From an uncultured Collinsella sp. (GTDB lineage: Bacteria > Actinomycetota > Coriobacteriia > Coriobacteriales > Coriobacteriaceae), in assembly GCA_900551195.1 (NCBI GenBank), contig URVD01000130.1:1-5312 (forward strand): a stretch of DNA of 5,312 nt, read 5' to 3'. Below the pieces are notes generated by a model, which was not told the DNA's origin, ran no database searches, and saw only the letters and a program-made list of their open reading frames with translations. Positions 1-5,312 of this stretch are shown here, piece by piece. The translations under genes and the position numbers were made by a program. The stretch's first letter is position 1. Each line of letters opens with the position of its first letter.

Positions 1-344
1 GTGGAAAGCGAGGTGCGTGGAATCCAGCGGATATCGAGCTGGCAGTCGCGCTTCTGGGGCTCATCGGATTCATCGGCCAGCGAGCAGTAGTAGCACTCCA
101 TGGAGAGATGAAAATCGGGGTAGTCGTACTCAACGGTGTAAAAATCGCGCAGGTTGGTGACTTTTACCTGCAGCTCTTCCATAAGCTCGCGTCGCACGGC
201 GTCTTCGGGCGTCTCGCCGCGCATGAGCTTGCCACCGGGGAACTCCCAAAGTCCCTGCATGTCGCCATAGCCGCGCTGCACGGCAAGCAGCTCGTCAGAT
301 CCTTCCTTGCGAATGATCCCAGCGGCAACATGAACAGTCTTCAA
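1..344 (-). CDS. MutT-like Nudix hydrolase (3' end off window)
   Basis: Likely cytoplasmic nucleoside triphosphate pyrophosphohydrolase of the MutT/NudG type, which hydrolyses oxidised or non-standard (d)NTPs to the monophosphate and pyrophosphate. I translated 114 codons on the minus strand. The protein opens with a beta-strand region (KTVHVAAGII, residues 2-11), then GLWEFPGGK (31-39) and a Nudix box at residues 38-60: G38, E44, R52-E53-L54, E56-E57, with metal-binding glutamates in place. The YPDFHLSMECYYC stretch (75-87) matches the position of the MutT core strands. The usual glycine after the EE pair is a glutamine (Q59). The start is taken as TTG at 344-342, because AGAGAGGA lies six bases upstream; an in-frame GTG at 362-360 has no such site. 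MutT proteins are about 130 residues, so perhaps 15-25 residues lie beyond position 1. The family is clear; the exact substrate is not. Confidence 0.88.
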   Translation of the reverse strand, partial: MKTVHVAAGIIRKEGSDELLAVQRGYGDMQGLWEFPGGKLMRGETPEDAVRRELMEELQVKVTNLRDFYTVEYDYPDFHLSMECYYCSLADESDEPQKRDCQLDIRWIPRTSLS

Positions 345-350
345 CAGGAG

Positions 351-358
351 TCCTCTCT
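351..358 (-). promoter_or_regulatory. Ribosome binding site supporting a TTG start for the Nudix gene
   Basis: On the minus strand this reads AGAGAGGA, followed by six bases and TTG (344-342). No in-frame ATG lies near. This site is what favours TTG over the GTG at 362-360, which would place the Shine-Dalgarno-like bases inside the gene. Confidence 0.6.
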
Positions 359-376
359 CCACATCAACACATGGCA

Positions 377-432
377 GGCTACCCTTACCTTACACAACGG
401 TAAGGCAAGCGTAAGCCATATCGATGGTAGCC
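377..432. repeat. Long-range inverted repeat GGCTACC / GGTAGCC around the operator
   Basis: GGCTACC at 377-383 and its exact reverse complement GGTAGCC at 426-432 enclose the CCTTAC-N6-GTAAGG site. The 7-bp arms are 42 bp apart. They could be paired binding sites or could close a hairpin in a transcript crossing the region. Seen directly; function unknown, and a chance match is possible. Confidence 0.35.
388..405. promoter_or_regulatory. Candidate operator, CCTTAC-N6-GTAAGG inverted repeat
   Basis: A perfect 6-bp inverted repeat with a 6-bp spacer lies in the divergent region between the Nudix gene and the transporter operon. Extra copies of the half site flank it: CTTAC also at 384-388 and GTAAG at 411-415, so the arms are doubled on both sides. 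Size and symmetry fit a dimeric repressor or activator of the TetR or MerR kind (inference). No regulator gene is present in the window, and which of the two divergent genes is controlled cannot be told from sequence alone. I found no convincing sigma-70 promoter pair overlapping it. Confidence 0.5.
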
Positions 433-441
433 GACTCGGCT
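429..441. promoter_or_regulatory. Short palindrome AGCCGA-C-TCGGCT
   Basis: A perfect 6-bp inverted repeat around a single central base lies about 50 bp upstream of the ATPase start codon. It shares its left bases with the GGTAGCC arm at 426-432. It could be a small operator or a tight hairpin in the leader. Only the symmetry is visible. Confidence 0.3.
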
Positions 442-442
442 C

Positions 443-476
443 CTTGCGACTATAGATGCCGTAGACTAATCGCAAG
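443..476. promoter_or_regulatory. Inverted repeat CTTGCGA / TCGCAAG just upstream of the ATPase ribosome binding site
   Basis: CTTGCGA at 443-449 and TCGCAAG at 470-476 form perfect 7-bp arms around a 20-bp centre, ending one base before the ATPase ribosome binding site. Each arm also resembles a -35 hexamer (TTGCGA). On the minus strand TTGCGA is followed after 15 bp by TATAGT (454-449), a fair -10 hexamer for the Nudix gene. On the plus strand TAGACT (462-467) or ACTAAT (465-470) are weaker -10 candidates for the transporter operon. The site may be an operator, a leader hairpin or overlapping divergent promoters; I cannot decide. Confidence 0.35.
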
Positions 477-482
477 AAAGGA
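477..482 (+). promoter_or_regulatory. Ribosome binding site of the ABC ATPase gene
   Basis: AAAGGA lies six bases before ATG at 489. It fixes that codon as the start rather than the second in-frame ATG at 504. Confidence 0.75.
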
Positions 483-488
483 CTCGGT

Positions 489-1274
489 ATGCAAACCACC
501 CAAATGGCGACCCCGGTACTGGAGGTCGCGCATCTCGAAAAGGTATATGGAGCGCTGGGCAACGTGACCCGCGCGCTCAACGACGTCAACTTTACCGTCA
601 ACCGCGGCGAATTCGTTGGCATCATGGGCGCCTCGGGCTCGGGCAAGTCGACGTTGCTCAACTGCGTGTCGACCATCGATAGCGCCACGAGCGGCACCAT
701 TCGCATCAACGGGCAGGACGTTACGCGCATGAAGCAGGCCAAGCTCTCGCAGTTCCGCCGCGAGGAGCTGGGCTTTATCTTCCAGGATTCCAACCTGCTC
801 GATACGCTCACGGCACGCGAGAACATCGCCCTGCCGCTCACCATCGCCCGCGCAAACTCGGCAGAGATTTCGACCCGCGTGCAGGATGTGGCAGCGCGCC
901 TGTCCATCAGCCAGGTGCTCGACAAGTATCCCTACCAGATGTCCGGCGGCCAGCAGCAGCGCGTTGCCGCGGCTCGCGCGCTCGTCGCCGACCCCACTAT
1001 GATTATGGCCGACGAGCCCACCGGCGCCCTCGATTCCAAGAGCGCTCGCCTGCTGCTCGAGAGCCTGGAGGCCCTTAACCGCCGCCTGCGCGCTACCGTG
1101 CTCATGGTCACGCACGATAGCTTTGCCGCCAGCTACACGAGCCGTGTGCTGTTTATTCGCGACGGCAAGATCTTCACCGAGCTGCGCCGCGGCGACACCG
1201 ACCGCCGAGAGTTCTTCGACCGCATTATGGAGGTCGTTGCCATGATGGGCGGTGAGGGCTCCGATGCTCTGTAA
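489..1274 (+). CDS. BceA-type ABC transporter ATP-binding protein
   Basis: Cytoplasmic ATPase subunit that powers the permease encoded next to it. All ABC ATPase motifs are intact in the 261 residues: Walker [10 protein letters not shown] (47-55), Q-loop Q99 in FIFQDSNLL, signature MSGGQQQR (151-158), Walker B with D175-E176, D-loop ALDS (180-183) and switch H209. The signature begins with M rather than the common L, a conservative change. The stretch [29 protein letters not shown] is typical of the BceA/YxdL group of peptide-antibiotic resistance transporters, as is the length of about 250-260 residues. The start is set by AAAGGA at 477-482. The last 11 bases overlap the permease start, implying translational coupling. 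A role in resistance to, or sensing of, cell-wall-active peptides follows from the family. The actual ligand is unknown, and a LolD/MacB-like role is less likely given the partner permease. Confidence 0.93.
   Translation: MQTTQMATPVLEVAHLEKVYGALGNVTRALNDVNFTVNRGEFVGIMGASGSGKSTLLNCVSTIDSATSGTIRINGQDVTRMKQAKLSQFRREELGFIFQDSNLLDTLTARENIALPLTIARANSAEISTRVQDVAARLSISQVLDKYPYQMSGGQQQRVAAARALVADPTMIMADEPTGALDSKSARLLLESLEALNRRLRATVLMVTHDSFAASYTSRVLFIRDGKIFTELRRGDTDRREFFDRIMEVVAMMGGEGSDAL
1251..1258 (+). promoter_or_regulatory. Ribosome binding site deciding the permease start
   Basis: GGTGAGGG lies inside the end of the ATPase gene, with GAGG six bases before the ATG at 1264. It favours ATG at 1264 over an in-frame GTG at 1252, which falls within this same site. 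The protein then begins [12 protein letters not shown], as BceB-like permeases usually do. Confidence 0.6.
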
Positions 1275-3501
1275 ACTCGCTTGGGGCAACGTCCGCCGCG
1301 CCGGCCGCGATTACCTTGTCTACTTGCTGACGCTCACCCTGGGCGTCACGGTCTTCTATGCCTTCAACACCGTCTCGATGCAGGTCGACATTGCCGGCAT
1401 CAAGGAGGAGGGACTGTCCGAGCTCATGGGCAGCATGCTCGGCTACCTGACGTACTTTTTGGCCGGCGTCATGGCCTTTTTGATGGTGTATGCCAACAAC
1501 TTCATCATGAAGCGCCGCAAAAAGGAGTTCGGCCTGTACCAGGTGCTCGGCATGCGCCGCGGGCGCGTCGCCACGATCATGGCGCTCGAGACCGTATTTG
1601 TTTCGGTCGGCGCTTTTGTCGCCGGCATTGTGCTGGGCGTGGGGCTCTCCCAGCTCATGACATTCTTTACGGCCTCGCTCTTTAAGACGCAGATCGCTAA
1701 TTTCCACTTCTTTTTCTCGGTGCATGCGTTCAACCTGACCCTTGCCTGCATGCTCGTGATGTTTGTGCTCACGCTGCTGCTGAACCTTCGCGCCGTGCGC
1801 CGCACCAGGCTCATCGAGCTTATGGGTGCCGAGCGTCGCAACGAGAGCATCAAGACGCGCAACCCCTGGATCGCGATTGCCATCTTTGTCGTGGGCGTGG
1901 TGCTGGTGGGCGTGGCCTATTACCGTCTGCTGCGCGACGGGTTCCCGCTCACCGCGACGGAGGGTAAGCTGCAGGAGGCCATGAACCAGTTCGGTATCAC
2001 CACGGCCATGGTTACGGTGGGTACCTTTGCCCTATTTTGGGGACTTTCGGGCATGCTCATCAAGCTGCTGCAGAGCCTGCGCAGCGTGTATTGGCGCGGC
2101 CTCAACATGTTTACCGTGCGCCAGCTTGCGGCCAAGGTCAACACGGTGTGCTTTTCGATGGGCGTTATCGCGATGATCCTGTTTCTGGCCATTACCTCGG
2201 TGACCTGCGGCATGTCGATCGCCAACGTGATGAACGAGAACCTGGAGCGCTATACGCCGGCGGATATGTCGCAGACGTATATCTATTACGCGTCCGATAG
2301 GCTCGACTACTACAAGAAGTATGTCAATCCTTCCGAGGCCGATCGCATGGTGCTGGCAGACGCAACGGTCGATTTGTACTCTGCATGGCACGGTGACCGT
2401 ATCGATCCCGATAACGTTGCGGAAAGTATCAAGGGCAAGTCGGCAGATAATGGCAACGAGGCCGGAAAGAAGGTCAATATCGCCGATGTTGCCGGCGAGC
2501 ATGTGCAGATTGATTCGTATCTGAGCTATACGCTTGGCGGCTCGGATCCTTCGGTGACGGCGGGCGAGATGTGCAAGGCCATGGGCGAAAAGCTCCCCAA
2601 GGCGCTCGAGGGTAGCAATGCCGATGATATGGGCCTGTTTGTGACGCCGGCGAGCCAGTACAACAAACTGCGCCAGATGATGGGCGAGGAGCCGGTGAGC
2701 ATTGGCCGCGACCAGTATTTGCTCACGTGTGATATGGGCGGTGAGCTGGGCGACCTGTACACCAAATACATGGCTGGGGGCCATACCCTCACCTTGGGCG
2801 GACATGAGCTCAAGCCCGCAGCCGATAAGTCGGACGAGGACACGGCTGCCATCGCCAACTCGGCACTCGGCAGCAATCCCGGTACCGTGGTCGTAGCCGA
2901 CGAGCTGCTGTCCCAGCTTAACCTGCAGCCGTATTCCAGTAATCTGCTCGTTAATTACAAACAGGGTATGGATACGACCGAGGCAGACGAGAGCATTAAA
3001 TACACCTTGCTCGATAATCTGCTCGTTGACGGCAAGGAGCCGGGGTCGTGGGGAATCTTCATGACACGCTCCGAGATCTATACGCAGGCGGCGCAGATGA
3101 ACGGCATGATTAGCTATCTAGCCATCTATATTGGCTTTGTACTGGTCGTTGCATGTGCGGCAATTCTGTCGATCCAGCAGCTCTCCAATGTGGCCGACGG
3201 AAGCCGCAGCTATCGCGTGCTGGCGCAGATCGGCTGTGACGACCGCCAGATTCGCCATTCGGTGATGGCGCAGCAAGCGGTGTTCTTCCTGTTCCCGCTG
3301 ACAGTGGGTCTGGCGCACTCCTTTGTGGCGCTCAAGGTGATCATCGAGCTGGTGAGCACGTTTGGCAACATGAGCATCGGCGGCACGGTGGGCCTCACAT
3401 GTGCGATTTTCCTGGCAGCCTATGGCGGCTATTTCCTGGTGACCTACCTCATGAGCACCGGCATGGTGCGAGCCGCCATCGCCACCCGCTACAGCGAGTA
3501 G
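1264..3501 (+). CDS. BceB-type FtsX-family ABC transporter permease with large extracellular domain
   Basis: Membrane subunit of the exporter, 745 residues from ATG 1264. Hydrophobic segments suggest ten helices: about 17-39, 58-78, 104-134, 154-174, 202-220, 244-270, 294-318, then 615-637, 668-695 and 705-730. Between helices 7 and 8 lies a polar, rather acidic domain of about 295 residues (319-613), predicted outside the cell. This is the BceB plan: NVRRAGRDYLVYLLTLTLGVTVFYAF at the first helix and FIMKRRKKEFGLYQVLGMRRG (80-100) after the second are hallmarks of the group. In that family the external domain interacts with the sensor kinase and target peptide-lipid complexes. B. subtilis BceB is about 646 residues, so this protein is about 100 longer, seemingly in the external domain. 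Two cysteines in it (C437, C489) are noted without a claim. It overlaps the ATPase by 11 bp, ends at TAG, and an intrinsic terminator follows. No two-component genes adjoin. The family assignment is strong; the ligand is unknown. Confidence 0.92.
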   Translation: MLCKLAWGNVRRAGRDYLVYLLTLTLGVTVFYAFNTVSMQVDIAGIKEEGLSELMGSMLGYLTYFLAGVMAFLMVYANNFIMKRRKKEFGLYQVLGMRRGRVATIMALETVFVSVGAFVAGIVLGVGLSQLMTFFTASLFKTQIANFHFFFSVHAFNLTLACMLVMFVLTLLLNLRAVRRTRLIELMGAERRNESIKTRNPWIAIAIFVVGVVLVGVAYYRLLRDGFPLTATEGKLQEAMNQFGITTAMVTVGTFALFWGLSGMLIKLLQSLRSVYWRGLNMFTVRQLAAKVNTVCFSMGVIAMILFLAITSVTCGMSIANVMNENLERYTPADMSQTYIYYASDRLDYYKKYVNPSEADRMVLADATVDLYSAWHGDRIDPDNVAESIKGKSADNGNEAGKKVNIADVAGEHVQIDSYLSYTLGGSDPSVTAGEMCKAMGEKLPKALEGSNADDMGLFVTPASQYNKLRQMMGEEPVSIGRDQYLLTCDMGGELGDLYTKYMAGGHTLTLGGHELKPAADKSDEDTAAIANSALGSNPGTVVVADELLSQLNLQPYSSNLLVNYKQGMDTTEADESIKYTLLDNLLVDGKEPGSWGIFMTRSEIYTQAAQMNGMISYLAIYIGFVLVVACAAILSIQQLSNVADGSRSYRVLAQIGCDDRQIRHSVMAQQAVFFLFPLTVGLAHSFVALKVIIELVSTFGNMSIGGTVGLTCAIFLAAYGGYFLVTYLMSTGMVRAAIATRYSE

Positions 3502-3536
3502 CAAGCGGGCAAAACCGTCGCAAAACCAACGCAAAC

Positions 3537-3580
3537 AACCGCCGCGGAGGGAGTCGGCCCCCTTCCGCGGCGGTTTTTTT
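3537..3580 (+). terminator. Intrinsic terminator of the transporter operon
   Basis: A 13-bp GC-rich stem (3539-3551 pairing with 3561-3573, one G-T pair) with a 9-base loop is followed by seven T (3574-3580); two further A-T pairs at the base use the start of the T run. It begins 36 bp after the permease stop codon. On the minus strand the hairpin is followed only by an interrupted T-rich stretch (TTGTTTGCG), so it may also stop transcripts arriving from the convergent flippase gene, though less efficiently. Confidence 0.93.
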
Positions 3581-3604
3581 GTCTATCGGATGCCTCTCAG
3601 ATGC

Positions 3605-3723
3605 AAGTGAGTAGACTTTTTTGGAAATGCCGAGCACCCAACATATTTGCCTCAATAAAACCGCAGGTCACAGACTTGTGCTCTGTCGGTGTGGTCAGGG
3701 ATTCGGTAAAAATCTACTCACTT
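3605..3723. repeat. 119-bp element bounded by perfect 11-bp inverted repeats
   Basis: AAGTGAGTAGA at 3605-3615 is the exact reverse complement of TCTACTCACTT at 3713-3723. If one extra C (3616) is allowed, the match extends by TTTTT (3617-3621) with AAAAA (3708-3712), giving 16-bp arms. Inside is a second inverted pair, GAGCAC (3632-3637) and GTGCTC (3678-3683), and a small ACAGA-N7-TCTGT hairpin (3670-3686). The element is AT-richer than its surroundings, sits between two convergent genes and contains no plausible gene. It may be a miniature transposable element or other dispersed repeat, or a structured RNA. Copy number cannot be judged from one window. Confidence 0.6.
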
Positions 3724-3762
3724 AGTTTTACGTGATGCATATTGTCTTCAACGAGGCTCCAG

Positions 3763-3799
3763 CCGGGGCGATTCCATCGCAAATTCCGGTGACCGGGGC
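3763..3799. repeat. Short GC-rich hairpins downstream of the flippase gene
   Basis: Just past the flippase stop, on its downstream side, lie CCGGT-G-ACCGG (3786-3796), GCGAT-TCC-ATCGC (3768-3780) and a direct repeat of CCGGGGC (3763-3769 and 3793-3799). On the minus strand no T run follows, so this is not a normal intrinsic terminator. It could protect the 3' end of the transcript or aid factor-dependent termination. The stems are only 5 bp, so the biological meaning is doubtful. Confidence 0.3.
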
Positions 3800-3805
3800 A
3801 GCTAA

Positions 3806-5312
3806 TTAGGCGCCGTAGGGGTTGCGGTCGCGCTCGATGCGTTGGCGGATGTGGGCGTATTCGATAATCAGCAGCACCAGGAGTAGGGCCATGATGGCTA
3901 GGTAGCTCACCACGGCGCCCATCAGACCCAGCAGGTTGATCAGGATCACCGGCAGCACTACGCTTACGGCGAAGCAGATCAGGTAGATTTTGGTGACGTC
4001 GCCGGCATGGCGCAGCACCGTGATGATGGCGTAGAGAAAGTCGATGGCCGCGGTGACGCCGCCGGCGACAACCATCAGCAGTGCCAGCGTGCGGTAGCGC
4101 TCAAAATTGAGGCCGTACATGAAGCTCATGAGGGGAATACCGGGACCTGCCATAAATGCGGCGCACACGCTGGTGATGACCACGATCAGTGCCATAACGG
4201 CAACAATAATCAGGTCAAAGCGACGACGCTTGCGAGGATTAGCCCAAATGCTCGACAAGCGCAGGAGCTGCGGTTTATAGATAAATCCAATGCTCAGCAA
4301 AATAGCCTGCGCCGGAAAGAACAGGGCATTAAAGTACAGCTGATACTTGTAGGCCAGCGTGCCTTCCATCACGAACTTGGGCATGCTCTCGATAAGGTTG
4401 AACAGGAACAGCGCGCCAAAAAGCGGGGCGCACTGGATAAACAGGTGACCGACCTCGCGCAGGCTCACGCGGCGCGATTTTTCGGTCTCGAGCAGGGCGA
4501 GCGGCGCGGTGACCAGCACGAGCGAGGCGATCGCGGCGATGCCCATGGCCATGGCGGCGATGGGCATGCTGCGCGTGAGGAACAGTACCACGCTAAAGAC
4601 CGCGATGACGCCGACGGATCGTAGCGTTTGGCTCATGCCGGCCAGGTAGAGTTTGTCGGCCTGCTGCAGGCGGCCCTCGTACACGTCGGCAATGCCGTCG
4701 ATCACCTTATACAGGTAGACGCCCAGGCCGATTGTGGCCATCTGCGCATCGTAGCCGCGGGCGCTGCTGTATACCAGGCCGCATGCCAGCGCGAGCGTTC
4801 CGCAGATCAAGCGGTTGAGCTGGTAAGAGGCAAAGGACGTCTTTTCGTCGATATCCGAGACCTGGAAATTGCGCACGCCGTAGTTGCACGCGATCATGAT
4901 GAGCGTGCCGGTGACGAAGGCGATGGAGAATTTGCCTGCTTCTTCGGCGCCCACGAGCTGTGTGGACACGATGGTGAGCAGAGGAAACGCCATGCCCCAC
5001 ACGGCGGTGCCCAGGGTATTCCAGAGATAGTCGCGGCGGGTGGCGTGCTCCTCGTATTCCGCTTCCTGCATGGAGAAGCCGCCGCCGTAGATGGCGCCGA
5101 GCAGGCGGTTCCACCAAGCGTTGACCATGCGGCGGACGGGGCCGGGCTCCTGATCGCGTTCGCGCCGGCGACGTGTGGCTTGGCTGCTATCGGGTCCGCC
5201 GGCGTTGCGCTGACTCAGCTCCTGGATGCGTGCGAGCTCTTCGGCCGTGTGGGAGGCAGGGAAGAGGCCGTTCTCGATGCGGCCGCCCTGGGCCTTCGCG
5301 GCGCCGTCTTTC
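3806..5312 (-). CDS. Wzx-like polysaccharide flippase, MOP superfamily (5' end off window)
   Basis: Multi-pass membrane protein that probably moves lipid-linked sugar precursors for capsule, teichoic acid-like or other surface glycans across the membrane. Counting from the methionine at 5128 there are 440 residues with about twelve hydrophobic helices: 36-58, 66-84, 103-121, 131-149, 170-185, 188-212, 228-247, 266-284, 304-326, 346-370, 379-399 and 402-424. The pattern YGVRNFQVSD (83-92) followed by YQLNRLICG, and YEGRLQQADKLYLAG (150-164), are like those of flippases in this group. The frame stays open for 61 more codons to the right edge with no ATG, GTG or TTG, and its codons are strongly G/C-ending. 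No ribosome binding site is suitably placed before 5128 (AGGAG is 18 bases away). The real start is therefore probably beyond 5312, giving a polar, arginine-rich N-terminal tail. Internal starts at 5128 or 5071 are the alternatives. It ends at TAA and converges on the transporter operon. Confidence 0.83.
   Translation of the reverse strand, partial: KDGAAKAQGGRIENGLFPASHTAEELARIQELSQRNAGGPDSSQATRRRRERDQEPGPVRRMVNAWWNRLLGAIYGGGFSMQEAEYEEHATRRDYLWNTLGTAVWGMAFPLLTIVSTQLVGAEEAGKFSIAFVTGTLIMIACNYGVRNFQVSDIDEKTSFASYQLNRLICGTLALACGLVYSSARGYDAQMATIGLGVYLYKVIDGIADVYEGRLQQADKLYLAGMSQTLRSVGVIAVFSVVLFLTRSMPIAAMAMGIAAIASLVLVTAPLALLETEKSRRVSLREVGHLFIQCAPLFGALFLFNLIESMPKFVMEGTLAYKYQLYFNALFFPAQAILLSIGFIYKPQLLRLSSIWANPRKRRRFDLIIVAVMALIVVITSVCAAFMAGPGIPLMSFMYGLNFERYRTLALLMVVAGGVTAAIDFLYAIITVLRHAGDVTKIYLICFAVSVVLPVILINLLGLMGAVVSYLAIMALLLVLLIIEYAHIRQRIERDRNPYGA

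Noticed and set aside
108..455. Plus-strand frame opposite the Nudix gene and control region
   Set aside because: It covers the Nudix box in antisense and runs through the inverted repeats; no supporting start signal.
345..488. Clear sigma-70 promoter for the transporter operon
   Set aside because: No -35/-10 pair with good sequence and 16-18 bp spacing was found on the plus strand, so no definite promoter is called.
450..1289. Long open frame on the minus strand opposite the ATPase
   Set aside because: It lies antisense to a gene with every ABC motif intact. Its protein is low in recognisable structure and rich in A, H, R and G, the usual mirror of high-G+C codon use.
2032..2805. 257-codon open frame on the minus strand opposite the permease
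   Set aside because: It has no ribosome binding site of note and a histidine- and arginine-rich composition typical of antisense shadows; the permease frame is clearly the coding one.
3511..3537. Repeated GCAAA-type words after the permease stop
   Set aside because: These are short, irregular A-rich repeats in the leader of the terminator; too weak to call a repeat array or binding site.
3449..3655. 68-codon minus-strand frame through the terminator and the repeat element
   Set aside because: It crosses a strong terminator hairpin and the permease 3' end, and has no clear ribosome binding site.
4007..4624. 205-codon open frame on the plus strand opposite the flippase
   Set aside because: It is the antisense mirror of a membrane protein gene; its H-, Q-, D- and G-rich protein has no domain signs.
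1..5312. CRISPR array, tRNA, rRNA, transposase or toxin-antitoxin genes
   Set aside because: I looked on both strands and saw no regularly spaced repeats, cloverleaf genes or recognisable products of these kinds.

Overview
The window is high-G+C bacterial DNA with dense genes and strongly G/C-ending codons. The transporter pair resembles the BceAB modules of Gram-positive bacteria. Together with the composition, this suggests a Gram-positive gut-type anaerobe, possibly an actinobacterium of the Coriobacteriia such as Collinsella. That placement is an impression from style and family, not a database result.

Layout. (1) Positions 1-344, minus strand: a MutT-like Nudix hydrolase, cut at its 3' end by the window edge and apparently starting at a TTG codon. 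(2) Positions 345-488: a 144-bp divergent intergenic region crowded with inverted repeats, the best being CCTTAC-N6-GTAAGG. It probably holds the control sites of the transporter operon. (3) Positions 489-3501, plus strand: a two-gene operon for a BceAB-type ABC exporter, with an ATPase (489-1274) and a ten-helix FtsX-fold permease (1264-3501) that overlap by 11 bp. A strong intrinsic terminator follows at 3537-3580. (4) Positions 3581-3805: a 225-bp stretch without a gene, holding a 119-bp AT-richer element bounded by perfect 11-bp inverted repeats (3605-3615 and 3713-3723), then short GC-rich hairpins. (5) Positions 3806-5312, minus strand: a Wzx-like polysaccharide flippase of the MOP superfamily. 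Its reading frame stays open to the right edge, so its true N-terminus is probably outside the window.

How the genes relate. The ATPase and permease should form one membrane complex of the kind that protects against cell-wall-active peptide antibiotics, with the large extracellular domain as likely ligand sensor. No two-component system or other regulator lies in the window. The flippase converges on the operon and has a separate likely role in moving lipid-linked cell-surface glycan precursors across the membrane. The Nudix enzyme is a nucleotide-pool or housekeeping gene and has no evident functional link.

I see no clear new multi-gene system. The items most worth following are the inverted-repeat-bounded element, the nested operators, the enlarged extracellular domain of the permease, and the unseen N-terminal part of the flippase.
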